From Paenibacillus woosongensis (GTDB taxonomy: Bacteria; Bacillota; Bacilli; Paenibacillales; Paenibacillaceae): DNA of 64,000 bases. Of this stretch, positions 35,010 to 44,211 are shown one piece after another. Under the pieces are notes generated by a model. It made no database searches, was not told where the DNA came from, and worked only from the letters and a program-made list of their open reading frames with translations. The position numbers were made by a program, and so were the translations under genes. The DNA is taken from contig NZ_CP126084.1 in the NCBI RefSeq assembly GCF_030122845.1, forward strand, positions 2,480,001 through 2,544,000, read 5' to 3'. Numbering within the stretch: position 1 is the first letter of the stretch; the number at the start of each line of letters is the position of its first letter.

Positions 35010-36082
35010 TGACAGCCCTGCAGTTGAAACCGGAGGTTGATGCGCTGCTGCAGCGAGGCACCGTAATTCCGGCCCATCCGCTGGCGCTAGATGCGTCCCG
35101 GCGCTTGGATGAACGGAGGCAGCGGGCTTTGTCCAGATACTATATCGAATCGGGTGCGGGCGGCATAGCCGTTGGCGTGCATACGACCCAGTTCGAAATT
35201 CGCGATCCGGGCATCGGGTTGTTTGAGCCGGTTCTGCGCATGGCGGCGGAAGAAGTCGAGGAAGCGGGGCTGGATCGTACGTTCATCAAGGTCGCGGGAA
35301 TTTGCGGGCCGACGGACCAGGCGCTGCGGGAAGCCGAGCTTGCCGTTAAACTTGGTTATGATCTGGGCCTAGTCAGTACAGGCGGGCTGGATTCGTGGAG
35401 CGAGTCAGAGCTTCTAGAGCGTACGGAAGCGATCGCAGACGTCATTCCCGTCTTCGGGTTTTATTTGCAGCCAGCCGTAGGCGGAAAGCGGCTAAGCTAT
35501 GGGTTCTGGCGGGAAATGGCCGAAATTCCAGGCGTGAAGGCGATCAAGATGGCCCCTTTCAACCGCTATCAAACGCTGGATGTTGTCAGGGCTGTCTGTG
35601 AGTCGAGCCGCCGCGAATCCATCGCATTATATACCGGTAATGATGACAATATCGTGGCCGATTTGCTGACGATCTATCGCTTTAAGGTCGGCGGTATGAA
35701 GGTCGAGAAGCGTATCGTTGGCGGTCTGCTCGGACACTGGGCGGTCTGGACGCGCAAAGCGGTTGAACTGATGTCACAAATCATTGATCTGCGGGAAAGC
35801 GGAGAAAACATACCTCATGAGCTTCTCACGCGAAGCATGGAAATCAGCGACGCGAATGCTGCCTTTTTTGACCCCGGGCATGATTTTCATGGCTGTATTC
35901 CGGGCATCCATGAGGTGCTTCGCCGCCAAGGCTTGCTCGAGGGCCGCTGGTGCCTGAATCCTGCGGAACAGCTGTCTCCAGGACAGATGGAGGAAATCGA
36001 CCGGGTATATCACTCATATCCCCATCTGAACGATGATGATTTCGTGCATCGCCATTTGGCGAAATGGCTGGGATCGCCATGA
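35009..36082 (+). CDS. DHDPS/NAL-family class I aldolase-lyase (first copy)
   Basis: TIM-barrel enzyme of the dihydrodipicolinate synthase/N-acetylneuraminate lyase family, 357 residues, longer than the usual 290-300 because of a C-terminal extension. The Schiff-base Lys fits GVKAIKMAP and the Tyr fits VFGFYLQPA. The family cleaves or forms 2-oxo acids with pyruvate. The operon context (lyase, isomerase, oxidoreductase) argues for sugar-acid cleavage rather than lysine synthesis. Overlaps the previous gene's stop (TAATG) and the next gene's start (ATGA). A second family member lies at 47611 in the same cluster. Confidence 0.78.
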   Translation: MTALQLKPEVDALLQRGTVIPAHPLALDASRRLDERRQRALSRYYIESGAGGIAVGVHTTQFEIRDPGIGLFEPVLRMAAEEVEEAGLDRTFIKVAGICGPTDQALREAELAVKLGYDLGLVSTGGLDSWSESELLERTEAIADVIPVFGFYLQPAVGGKRLSYGFWREMAEIPGVKAIKMAPFNRYQTLDVVRAVCESSRRESIALYTGNDDNIVADLLTIYRFKVGGMKVEKRIVGGLLGHWAVWTRKAVELMSQIIDLRESGENIPHELLTRSMEISDANAAFFDPGHDFHGCIPGIHEVLRRQGLLEGRWCLNPAEQLSPGQMEEIDRVYHSYPHLNDDDFVHRHLAKWLGSP

Positions 36083-36744
36083 AATACCGCTCCGTCTTTG
36101 ATATTATCGGCCCGGTCATGATCGGGCCGTCCAGCTCGCATACAGCGGGTGCGGCACGCATCGGACGGATGGCCAGACGGTTATTCGGCCGCGTTCCGCA
36201 TAAGGCGCAAATCGAATTTTGCGGCTCATTCGCCAAGACGTATCAGGGGCATGGTACGGATGTGGCAATCGTCGGCGGGCTGATGGGTTTCGATACCCAT
36301 GATCCCCGTATCAAGGATGCTCTTAAAATTTCGGAAGATATTGGTCTAGCCATTTCAATCACAACCGTAGACTTGCCCGAGGAGCATCCCAATACAGCCT
36401 GGATTCGCCTTGAGGATGAAGCAGGGGCAATGAGGGTGAAAGGCATCTCTATCGGGGGCGGTAAAGTCGCCATGCTGGAGGCGGATGATTTTCAAATGAA
36501 TCTGTCGGGGGATGCCTGGACAGCCTTCGTATTCCATAAGGATCATTTCGGCTTGATCGCTTCCGTGGCCAGTGTGCTGGCGGATCGGCGGATCAACATC
36601 GCCAGAATGGAAATGTCCCGCAAGGCGAAGGGCCAGGAAGCGCTATTGATCATTGAGACGGATGAAGAGATATCCGCTTCCGCCGGATCGCAAATCGCAG
36701 GCATTGCTGATGTCGCGCATGTCCGGATTCTGCCGCCCTTGTAA
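36079..36744 (+). CDS. sdaAB: L-serine dehydratase, iron-sulfur type, beta subunit
   Basis: 221 residues. The N-terminal part contains the family signature MIGPSSSHTAGAARIG (substrate-binding), and the C-terminal part an ACT domain (FGLIASVASVLADRRINIARMEM). Together with the alpha subunit it deaminates L-serine to pyruvate and ammonia using a [4Fe-4S] cluster. The ATG at 36079 overlaps the stop of the DHDPS-family gene. Housekeeping sdaA genes normally stand alone, so placement inside a glycan operon is unusual. Confidence 0.88.
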   Translation: MKYRSVFDIIGPVMIGPSSSHTAGAARIGRMARRLFGRVPHKAQIEFCGSFAKTYQGHGTDVAIVGGLMGFDTHDPRIKDALKISEDIGLAISITTVDLPEEHPNTAWIRLEDEAGAMRVKGISIGGGKVAMLEADDFQMNLSGDAWTAFVFHKDHFGLIASVASVLADRRINIARMEMSRKAKGQEALLIIETDEEISASAGSQIAGIADVAHVRILPPL

Positions 36745-36775
36745 GAAGGGTGATTGAAAGGGAGGTTTACAACCC

Positions 36776-37693
36776 ATGCAGTTCAGCACAATAGAGGAAC
36801 TGGTGCAGCTTGCCGAGGCCCAGGGCCAAGCCATAGCCGACATCATGATCGAGGAGGAAGCGCTGGCCACGGGTGTGCCGAAGGAGAAGATCATCAGCAA
36901 AATGTTTCAGCACCTGGACACGATGGAGAAGGCCGTGCAGCGCGGCTTAACGGAGGAGATTAGATCGCGGAGCGGCTTAACCGGCGGCGATGCGCGCAAG
37001 CTGGAGGGCTACTTGCGACAGGGGAGCACCTTGTCCGGCCAGCGGGTGCTTCAGGCGGTCAGCCGGGCGATTGCGACAAACGAGGTCAATGCGGCGATGG
37101 GCACGATTGTCGCTACGCCGACCGCGGGAGCGAGCGGTGTGATCCCGGGCTGCCTCTTCGGGCTGGCCGAGGAATTGGGCGCGGATCGCGACGCAATGGT
37201 CCGCTTCCTGTTTACGTCAGGCGCCATCGGCTATGTGATCGCCAACCGTTCTTTCATTTCCGGCGCAGCCGGGGGATGCCAGGCTGAGGTTGGCTCCGCG
37301 TCGGCTATGGCGGCCGGCGCAATCGTTGAAATGGCCGGAGGCACGCCAAGGCAGTCGGCTCACGCCGTGGCGATCGCCCTAAAGAACACGCTAGGTCTCG
37401 TATGCGATCCCGTTGCAGGACTCGTGGAGGTGCCCTGCGTAATGCGAAACGCGATGGGGGCGTCCAATGCGATCGTATCGGCCGATCTGGCGCTGGCGGG
37501 CATCGAAACCATCATACCTGCGGACGAAGTCATCGGAGCGATGTACCGCGTCGGCCAGGCGATGCCTGGAACGCTTAAAGAGACGGCGCTCGGGGGGCTT
37601 GCGGCGACGCCGACAGGCGAAAGGCACCGCCAGAGACTGTTTGGATCAAGTCATGAACGATCGGAAGAGAAGGGGGGCATACAGGATGAGTGA
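36776..37693 (+). CDS. sdaAA: L-serine dehydratase, iron-sulfur type, alpha subunit
   Basis: 305 residues with the cysteine pattern of the [4Fe-4S] cluster: GCLFG, GGCQAEVG and VCDPVAG; VPCV is also present. The context TPTAGASGVIPGCLFG is typical of the family. AAAGGGAGG precedes the ATG, 31 nt after the beta subunit. The last codons overlap the start of the lyase gene (GATGAGTGA). It converts L-serine to pyruvate with its partner in the cytoplasm; a related beta-hydroxy amino acid or sugar acid substrate cannot be excluded in this operon. Confidence 0.9.
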   Translation: MQFSTIEELVQLAEAQGQAIADIMIEEEALATGVPKEKIISKMFQHLDTMEKAVQRGLTEEIRSRSGLTGGDARKLEGYLRQGSTLSGQRVLQAVSRAIATNEVNAAMGTIVATPTAGASGVIPGCLFGLAEELGADRDAMVRFLFTSGAIGYVIANRSFISGAAGGCQAEVGSASAMAAGAIVEMAGGTPRQSAHAVAIALKNTLGLVCDPVAGLVEVPCVMRNAMGASNAIVSADLALAGIETIIPADEVIGAMYRVGQAMPGTLKETALGGLAATPTGERHRQRLFGSSHERSEEKGGIQDE

Positions 37694-39734
37694 AGGTTCA
37701 CTGCCGGTTCGGCGTTTTTATTGGACGGAGGAAGATCGCCGGTTTATCGTCGATGCCTGCCGGAAGCACTGGCCGGAGGAAGTGAAGGAAGTCGTGCACC
37801 GGGCTGATTTGGCGTGCCGGAACACCTTTATTTTCACGCATCGCTGGGATATGGAGCGCTGCGAGGAGGAGGTTGCTTTCCCTGAGCGCATCAATTGGTA
37901 TTACCGGCATAACGAGGATCTGGAATGGCTAGTCATGCTGAACCGTGCGCGATATATGGGTGAGCTCGGGCAGGCCTATTGGCTGACGGGAAAAGAGAAA
38001 TATGCCGAGGGATACATCCGGCTATTGAAGGATTGGATGCAGCAAAATCCTTTGACAGAGGAAGAAGTGCGTTCTGCGGCAGACCGGGTTTACAACGTCA
38101 AGGATACGTGGCGCAAGCTGGATAGCGGGATACGGATTACGCATTGGCTAAAAGGGTATTACTGCGTTCGCCGTTGTTCCTTGTGGGGGGAACCGGAAGA
38201 GAAGCTGTTTAAAGAAGCGGTCCGCAGGCATGGAATGTACTTGAATTTGGCATATGTCCCGCATGATCGGCAGAGCAATTGGGGATTCCTGGAGACGAAT
38301 GGTTTGTTTCAGCTTGCTCTGTTGTTCCCCGAACTTGCGGAAGCCGAGACATGGCTGCAGACTGCACTGCAGCGGCTGGCGGAAATGTGCAGGCTGCAAG
38401 TGTATACGGACGGCCTGCAAAACGAGCAGTGCACCATGTACCATCATGAGGTGCTGCATTGCCTGTTCGAATCGGTATGGCTTGGCAGGTTGAATGGCAT
38501 TGAAATGCCGGAAGTGCTGGATGACACGCTGAATCGCATGTATACCGCTTCGCTAGCGTTTGTTCAGCCTGATGGCCGTCAGCCGATGCTCGGCGACAGC
38601 GACGGGACAGACATGCGGGACGTACTTAGCCGCGGTTCCGTTCTGTTCGGGCGCGGCGATTTGAAGCGAATGGCTTATGAGCGGCTGGACTACGAAGGAA
38701 TTTGGTTTTTTGGGGAACGGGGATACGATCGCTTTAATCAATTGGCAGTTCAGGAGCCAAGCTTCACGTCAATTCAACTGAACGACAGCGGATATGTCTT
38801 TATGCGCAGCGGCTGGGGCAGCCACGCGCAGTATCTTGTTTTTGACGGCGGCCATATGGATGTGATCCGGGCGCATGGGCACGATGATTTACTGCATGTG
38901 AGCCTGTTCGCACACGGTCGCGAATTTCTGACCGATCCGGGCAGATTCACATATATGGAAACGGAAGATAGACAATATTTCATGGAGTCGCTGCAGCATA
39001 ATACGTTGTCCGTTGACGGGGAGACGATTTCCACGTACGTCAGCTCCTGGCGCTGGGCGGATGTGGCGAGGCCCTTAGACCGCTACTGGAACAGCGGTCC
39101 GGATTTCGATTACGTGCAGGCCGGGCATGACGGCTATTGGAGATTGGAGCAGCCGGTGCATGTCGCAAGACAGGTGCTGTTTGTCAAGCCGGATTACTGG
39201 GTTATCGTCGATACTTGCCGTTCCCATGGCGAGCATGAATATACGATCCCTTTTCATTTTGCAGAGGGGCTTGAATTAACGGTTCGGAAGGATGGAATTG
39301 TTCATGCGGCTGCGTCTCAGGAGGGGCCCGAACTGTGGATTATCCCATTGGTTCCAGTGGACGTCAAAGAGGGACCATGCTGGGTGTCGCGCAATTACAA
39401 CGAGAAAACCCCCTCGCTTAAAGCTTCTTTCGTCCGCAAAGGCAAGGGGTTCACCAAATTCATTACCCTGCTGTATCCAAGTGCCAGCCCGCAGGCGAAG
39501 CTGCCTATCCTGCAAGAGCTGGAGGTACTGGACAGTTACGGTAATCAGGTTCCGTCCCATCTGGCTACGGCGTTTTCGGTGCAGAGGGAGCAGGGGAAGG
39601 AAGAGTTCGTGTTCTCCCATCAAGGCCCGCGCAGCTACCGTTTCGGGGATCATCATCTCAGCGGTGAGGTGTTACTGGTGCGCAGCGGCGGGCTAACCGG
39701 GAATGAGGCGAGGCCTTCCATCATAAAGGTATAA
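37686..39734 (+). CDS. Heparinase II/III-family polysaccharide lyase
   Basis: 682 residues without a signal peptide, so likely acting in the cytoplasm on imported oligosaccharides. The N-terminal alpha/alpha toroid (about 20-350) is followed by the heparinase II/III C-terminal beta domain (about 380-640) with IRAHGHDDLLHVSLFAHG and EFLTDPGRFTY, which contains the characteristic His region; HNTLSVDG follows. The family beta-eliminates uronic acid-containing glycans (heparin, alginate, ulvan and others). AAGGGGGGCATACAGG precedes the ATG, which overlaps the alpha serine dehydratase gene. The exact glycan is unknown. Confidence 0.83.
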   Translation: MSEGSLPVRRFYWTEEDRRFIVDACRKHWPEEVKEVVHRADLACRNTFIFTHRWDMERCEEEVAFPERINWYYRHNEDLEWLVMLNRARYMGELGQAYWLTGKEKYAEGYIRLLKDWMQQNPLTEEEVRSAADRVYNVKDTWRKLDSGIRITHWLKGYYCVRRCSLWGEPEEKLFKEAVRRHGMYLNLAYVPHDRQSNWGFLETNGLFQLALLFPELAEAETWLQTALQRLAEMCRLQVYTDGLQNEQCTMYHHEVLHCLFESVWLGRLNGIEMPEVLDDTLNRMYTASLAFVQPDGRQPMLGDSDGTDMRDVLSRGSVLFGRGDLKRMAYERLDYEGIWFFGERGYDRFNQLAVQEPSFTSIQLNDSGYVFMRSGWGSHAQYLVFDGGHMDVIRAHGHDDLLHVSLFAHGREFLTDPGRFTYMETEDRQYFMESLQHNTLSVDGETISTYVSSWRWADVARPLDRYWNSGPDFDYVQAGHDGYWRLEQPVHVARQVLFVKPDYWVIVDTCRSHGEHEYTIPFHFAEGLELTVRKDGIVHAAASQEGPELWIIPLVPVDVKEGPCWVSRNYNEKTPSLKASFVRKGKGFTKFITLLYPSASPQAKLPILQELEVLDSYGNQVPSHLATAFSVQREQGKEEFVFSHQGPRSYRFGDHHLSGEVLLVRSGGLTGNEARPSIIKV

Positions 39735-39835
39735 GTAAAGCATGAATAAAGGACTTTTTAAGGACGTTGACCCTAAAAGGAAGCATGCAGTAATTTTAAA
39801 GTAAGTTCACAGTTCACAAATCGGACACAATTATG

Positions 39836-39849
39836 AGAAAGCGCTTTAA
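39836..39849. promoter_or_regulatory. cre-like site before the ABC sugar-binding protein gene
   Basis: AGAAAGCGCTTTAA matches TGAAAGCGCTTTCA at 11 of 14 positions and lies about 36 bp upstream of the substrate-binding protein start. It suggests a second CcpA-controlled point, possibly with an internal promoter, within the catabolic cluster. Confidence 0.5.
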
Positions 39850-39884
39850 TAAGGTGAACAATCCAATCATTAGGGGGTTATAGC

Positions 39885-41207
39885 TTGAAAAGCCAGCACA
39901 AAAAATGGGGCGCGTTGCTGCTTGCGATAACATTGCTTTCCGCGCTGCTGATCTCCGGCTGTTCGACCAAGGGCAAGGGCGGCGGAGATGTGGAATTGAA
40001 GCTTGGATTTTATTCCTCAGCTCAATCGGATGAGAAGATGCAGGAGCTGATCGCCAAATTCCAGGAAAAGCATCCGAATATTAAAATAAAAACGGAATCC
40101 TCCCCGTATAATCAGTTCTTTCAGAAGCTGGATACGCAAATCGCGGCGGAAAGCGCACCGGATGTATGGCTCTCGGACGGGGTGCTCGTCCCGAAATATG
40201 CGGAGCGTGGCGTGCTTAAGGATTTGACCGAATGGATTCAGCGGGACTTGAAAGCAGGCGATTACTACGGCTTGGAGTTTAATAAAGACGCTGCAGGCAA
40301 GTACTGGGGCGTGCCGCAGGGGATCCAAATCGCCGTGCTGTACTACAACAAGGATATGTTCGACGAAGCCCAGATTGAGTACCCGACTGACGCTTGGAGC
40401 TGGGACGATCTGAAGACGGCCGCGGAGAAATTGACGAAGGATACCAATGGCAAATACGCCGTAGACCCGGCGTTCGACAAAAATAAGATCAGTCAATACG
40501 GCCTTACCTTCTTCAGCATCACCGAAGGATGGATGACGGTGCTGAAATCGTATGGCGGAGGGGTGCTCAACGAGACGCTGGAACAGTCGATCATCGATTC
40601 GCCAGAGAACAAAGCCGCATTGGACTGGATTGTGGACGGCATGCAGCGCGAGCTGCTTCCGACTCCCTCTGATTTAAAAAGCTTCCAGAGCAATATGGCC
40701 CCCTTCCCGAGCAAGGCGGCTGCCATGAGAATCGGCATATACGCCCGGACGATCGATGCGAACGCAGCAGGCCTGAATTACGATGTGACGCTGCTGCCAA
40801 AAGGTCCTGAAGGCAAACGCTTCTCCCCGGTGATCGCAAATTCCTGGGTGATCAACAAGAAGGCCGAAGGCGCGGTAGGGGAAGCTGCCTGGGAATGGGT
40901 GAAATTCTGGGCCACAGAGGATGAGGTTCAGAAAGAGTGGGCTTCGCTTGGCGAGGCGGTGCCTGTCAAGAAATCGGTGGCGAATTCCGAGCAGTTCCTG
41001 AGCGGATCGCCGGCCAATAAACAGGCCTTTCTCGACAGCTTCGAATTCGCCGGGACGCTGGATGTAAATGCGGTATGGAGCGAATGGGTCGGCAAATTCA
41101 ACGACAGCATCAACCGCGCATTCGAAGGCGAAATTTCCGTCGAGCAGGCAATGAAGCAGGCGGATCAGGAAGTGCAGAAGGTGCTGGATGAATTTTATAA
41201 GAAATGA
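39885..41207 (+). CDS. ABC sugar transporter substrate-binding lipoprotein
   Basis: Solute-binding protein of 440 residues. A type II signal peptide ends in the lipobox LISGC with lipid-modified Cys26, followed by the extracellular solute-binding domain (family 1 type) with DVWLSDG, VPQGIQIAVLYYNKD and the C-terminal helix EQAMKQADQEVQKVLDEF. The start is TTG with TAGGGGG about 8 nt upstream. It binds an oligosaccharide or sugar outside the membrane and delivers it to the two permeases that follow. The substrate should match the lyase in the operon. Confidence 0.9.
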   Translation: MKSQHKKWGALLLAITLLSALLISGCSTKGKGGGDVELKLGFYSSAQSDEKMQELIAKFQEKHPNIKIKTESSPYNQFFQKLDTQIAAESAPDVWLSDGVLVPKYAERGVLKDLTEWIQRDLKAGDYYGLEFNKDAAGKYWGVPQGIQIAVLYYNKDMFDEAQIEYPTDAWSWDDLKTAAEKLTKDTNGKYAVDPAFDKNKISQYGLTFFSITEGWMTVLKSYGGGVLNETLEQSIIDSPENKAALDWIVDGMQRELLPTPSDLKSFQSNMAPFPSKAAAMRIGIYARTIDANAAGLNYDVTLLPKGPEGKRFSPVIANSWVINKKAEGAVGEAAWEWVKFWATEDEVQKEWASLGEAVPVKKSVANSEQFLSGSPANKQAFLDSFEFAGTLDVNAVWSEWVGKFNDSINRAFEGEISVEQAMKQADQEVQKVLDEFYKK

Positions 41208-41291
41208 TAGAGCAGCGCCTTTCATTTGAAACTTTGAAGGATTGCGGGCTGGCATGCCAAGTGCCGGCCCTCTAGAATAGCGACAGAAAGC

Positions 41292-42260
41292 GTGATGATC
41301 ATGATGGAAAAAACGGAAAAAGTAAGGATGGGAGTCAAACCATTAACCCCGCGGATCCGGAGGCGGCGCCTTAACAGTGACAGCAAGTGGGGACTGCTGA
41401 TGGTAACCCCTTATATCATTCATTTTATTGTTTTTGTACTTGGTTCGCTGCTCGCCTCCTTGTATTTCAGTTTTTCTCATTATGATATTCTGAACGCTCC
41501 GCAGTGGGCGGGCCTGGCGAATTATAAGAAACTGTTCCAGGAGCCGGTATTCTGGAAGGCGATGTGGAACACGGTATATTTCACGATCCTGTTCGTGCCG
41601 CTGCAGACCGTCTTGGCCTTGATTTTAGCGACGGCACTGAATCAGCGGCTGCGGGGGCTGAAATTTTTCCGATTGGCGCATTTTGTGCCCGTTATTTCTT
41701 CCTGGACAGTCATTTTGTATGTTTCGGATGCGATTTTTAATCCCCGCTTCGGGATGGCCAATTCTTTTCTCCTGAAAATAGGGCTGGAACCGCAAAAATG
41801 GCTGCAGGATGAACGTCTCGTCATTCCTTTGCTGGTGATGATCGCTGTTTGGAAAGGGATCGGCTACATTATGGTCATTTTTCTTGCCGGATTGCAGAAC
41901 GTTCCTTCAGACGTGTACGAGGCGGCCGAAATTGACGGGGCTGGCGTATTCCGCAAATTCATGCATATTACAGTGCCGCTGATTTCGGGCACAACGTTTC
42001 TCGTTCTCATTCTGAGCACGATCTCCACCTTCCAGGCGTTTGAGCAAATTTACGTGATGACGGGAGGGGCGCTCGATGCATCATCGGCCGGGGGACCGAA
42101 TAAATCCAGCCTTGTGCTGATGATTTTTTTGTATCAGGAGGGCTTCACTTTCCTGCGTATGGGATATGCTTCAGCAATTGCCTGGGTGCTCTTCGTCATC
42201 CTGTTCATTCTTACCGCCCTGCAGGTCACGCTTCAGAAAAAGTGGGTGCATTACGAATGA
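41292..42260 (+). CDS. ABC sugar transporter permease 1
   Basis: MalF-type inner-membrane permease of about 322 residues with six helices and the EAA loop motif EAAEIDGAGVFRKFMHITVPLI near residues 215-236. Start codon uncertain: GTG at 41292 and three ATG codons at 41295, 41301 and 41304 are in frame, with only a weak ribosome binding site. It pairs with the next permease. No ATPase gene is in the cluster, so the importer likely uses a shared MsmX-type ATPase encoded elsewhere, as is usual in this group. Confidence 0.88.
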   Translation: MMIMMEKTEKVRMGVKPLTPRIRRRRLNSDSKWGLLMVTPYIIHFIVFVLGSLLASLYFSFSHYDILNAPQWAGLANYKKLFQEPVFWKAMWNTVYFTILFVPLQTVLALILATALNQRLRGLKFFRLAHFVPVISSWTVILYVSDAIFNPRFGMANSFLLKIGLEPQKWLQDERLVIPLLVMIAVWKGIGYIMVIFLAGLQNVPSDVYEAAEIDGAGVFRKFMHITVPLISGTTFLVLILSTISTFQAFEQIYVMTGGALDASSAGGPNKSSLVLMIFLYQEGFTFLRMGYASAIAWVLFVILFILTALQVTLQKKWVHYE

Positions 42261-42294
42261 ATAGCAGCACAGCATGTCGAAAGGAGGCTCCGGT

Positions 42295-43119
42295 ATGAAG
42301 CTGAATAGATTTCGCAAAAGCGTCGGTTACGCCGTCATTATTTTTAGTTCGCTTATTATGATCCTGCCGTTTTTGACAACGCTGTTCAATTCCTTGAAAA
42401 CTTATGCCCAGTATACCGCCTTTCCGCCCAAATGGATTCCAAGGCCGATCCAATGGAGCAATTACCTTGAGGTGTGGAAGCTGGGAGCATTCGAGCAATA
42501 CACCATCAATAGCGTTATCGTGACGGTGCTGTCCGTGTGCGGAGCCCTGATCTCCTGCTCCATGGTCGCTTTTGCGTTTGCGAGACTGCGATTTCCCTTC
42601 AAAAATACGCTGTTCATGATCGTGCTCGGCACGATGATGATTCCGCCGGTTGTGCTGATCATTCCGCAATTCGTTATATTTAAATCGCTGTATATGCTTG
42701 ATACGCTGACACCGCTGTGGATTATCGAGTGGCTGGCCCAGCCGTTCGGCATATTCCTGATGCGGCAGGCGTTCCTCATGATTCCGAAGGATTACGAGGA
42801 GTCTGCCAAGCTCGACGGGTGCAACCCGTTTCAGATCTACTGGAAAATATTCCTGCCTATGTGCAAGCCGACCTTCGCCACCTTGGCTGTCTTTACGTTT
42901 ATGACGAAGTGGAACGAGATACTGTCGCCGGCGATCTTCCTGACGTCGAAGGAGAACTTCACGCTGCCGATCGGCATCCTCTCCATGGCCGGGCAGTGGT
43001 CGGGCAATGAGCAGTATATGGTTGCCGCGGCGCTGATGAGCTTGATTCCGATATTGCTGGTGTTTTTGTTTGCGGAGAAATACTTTGTGCAAGGCACAAA
43101 TTCGTCCGGTATAAAATGA
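42295..43119 (+). CDS. ABC sugar transporter permease 2
   Basis: MalG-type permease of 274 residues with six helices and an EAA-type loop EESAKLDGCNPFQIYWKIFLPMCKP near residues 165-190. AAAGGAGGCTCCGGT precedes ATG at 42295. Its last codons form one arm of a perfect 13-bp inverted repeat that begins a small array of related hairpins. Confidence 0.9.
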   Translation: MKLNRFRKSVGYAVIIFSSLIMILPFLTTLFNSLKTYAQYTAFPPKWIPRPIQWSNYLEVWKLGAFEQYTINSVIVTVLSVCGALISCSMVAFAFARLRFPFKNTLFMIVLGTMMIPPVVLIIPQFVIFKSLYMLDTLTPLWIIEWLAQPFGIFLMRQAFLMIPKDYEESAKLDGCNPFQIYWKIFLPMCKPTFATLAVFTFMTKWNEILSPAIFLTSKENFTLPIGILSMAGQWSGNEQYMVAAALMSLIPILLVFLFAEKYFVQGTNSSGIK

Positions 43120-43206
43120 CCGGACGAATTTGAGCCAGGGCGGACTCTTCCGGTAGGCATAAAGTGACCAGAAAAGTTTGCGCCAAGAACAAACTCTTCC
43201 GGCAAC
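43098..43206. repeat. Array of degenerate hairpin repeats after the permease gene
   Basis: A perfect 13-bp inverted repeat AAATTCGTCCGGT / ACCGGACGAATTT with an 8-nt loop (43098-43131) is followed by a degenerate copy (43144-43179, ACTCTTCCGGT ... ACCAGAAAAGT) and a half copy (from about 43190). The core TCCGG recurs at 43105, 43149 and 43198. There is no T-run, so it is not a classical terminator; it could stabilise or process the operon mRNA. Confidence 0.65.
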
Positions 43207-43227
43207 TTCAAGAAAGGAGGGAATCGC

Positions 43228-44211
43228 ATGCCCTATCGGGTCGTTCTCATCGGAGCTGGCATTATCTCGCGCAACCACTTGAACGCGATCCGGCAAATGA
43301 AGGAGCTGAGCGCGGCAGCTGTCGCTGACATCGACGAGGAGCGAGGCAGAACAGTAAGCGGCGAGTACGGCATTACTTATTACAGCGATTATAAAGAGAT
43401 GGTCCGTAAAGAAAAGCCGGACATTGCCATTATCGCACTGCCTCATTTTTTGCATGAGGAGTGTGCAATATGGTGTGCTGCCCAGGGCTGTCATCTGCTT
43501 CTGGAGAAGCCGATGGCCCTTAATGTGAAGCAATGCGATGCAATCCTGGGGGCGGCAAGGGCTTCGGGCGTCAAGCTCATGGTCGGTCATACCCAGCATT
43601 ACTGGCCAGCCAATCTGCTGGCCAAGACGCTCATTGAGAGCGGTGAGCTTGGCAAGCTTCTCGCCATTCAGGATACCCGCCATTTGTATTATTTCAGTGA
43701 GCACCGCCCAGCTTGGTTTCTGGATAAAGCCAAAGCAGGCGGCGGGATTCTCATGAATCTGGGCGCTCACTCCATCGACAAGATCCAGTGGCTGACGGGA
43801 AGCCGGATTAAGAAGGTGAAGGCGGCTTTGTCTTACGAAGGAACGAGGGGCAATGTGGAGGGAAGCGGCTGTATTTTTCTAGAAACATCAAGCGGAGTAT
43901 CTGCCGTGATCGTGCAATCCGGTTACGCTGGCGTAGCCAGGGATGAAACGGAGCTGATTTTCACACAAGGGATGATCAGGCTCGTTTCTGCCAAGGGGTT
44001 GTGGGTGAGCCGGGACGGTCGCTATGAGGAGGTTAGGCCTCCATGCAGCACTGATCCGTTCGTATTGCAATTCGAAGATTTGCTGCAGGCGATCAGGCAG
44101 GATGCGGAGCCGGGCAGCACGGGAGAATACGCCAGATCGGTCATCGCGGCCTTGGAAGCGGTGTACCGCTCGGATGAGACGGGAGTGGAACAAACCCTTG
44201 ATGCAGAGTGA
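43228..44211 (+). CDS. Gfo/Idh/MocA-family oxidoreductase
   Basis: 327 residues: Rossmann domain VVLIGAGIISRNHLNAI at the N terminus, EKPMALNVKQCD with the catalytic-type Lys near residue 97, and the C-terminal beta-sheet domain (NLGAHSIDKIQWLTG). It oxidises a sugar, sugar acid or inositol with NAD(P). AAAGGAGGGAATCGC precedes the ATG. Its last codons overlap the next gene. Confidence 0.88.
   Translation: MPYRVVLIGAGIISRNHLNAIRQMKELSAAAVADIDEERGRTVSGEYGITYYSDYKEMVRKEKPDIAIIALPHFLHEECAIWCAAQGCHLLLEKPMALNVKQCDAILGAARASGVKLMVGHTQHYWPANLLAKTLIESGELGKLLAIQDTRHLYYFSEHRPAWFLDKAKAGGGILMNLGAHSIDKIQWLTGSRIKKVKAALSYEGTRGNVEGSGCIFLETSSGVSAVIVQSGYAGVARDETELIFTQGMIRLVSAKGLWVSRDGRYEEVRPPCSTDPFVLQFEDLLQAIRQDAEPGSTGEYARSVIAALEAVYRSDETGVEQTLDAE

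Noticed and set aside
39801-39825. Repeated GTTCACA near the sugar-binding protein gene as a direct-repeat operator
   Set aside because: Only two adjacent copies of six to seven bases; not distinguishable from chance.
42226-43770. Long open frame of about 514 codons on the minus strand
   Set aside because: It lies opposite the second ABC permease and the Gfo/Idh gene, has no ribosome binding site, and its translation is His/Arg-rich without domain motifs. The plus-strand genes have clear family motifs.
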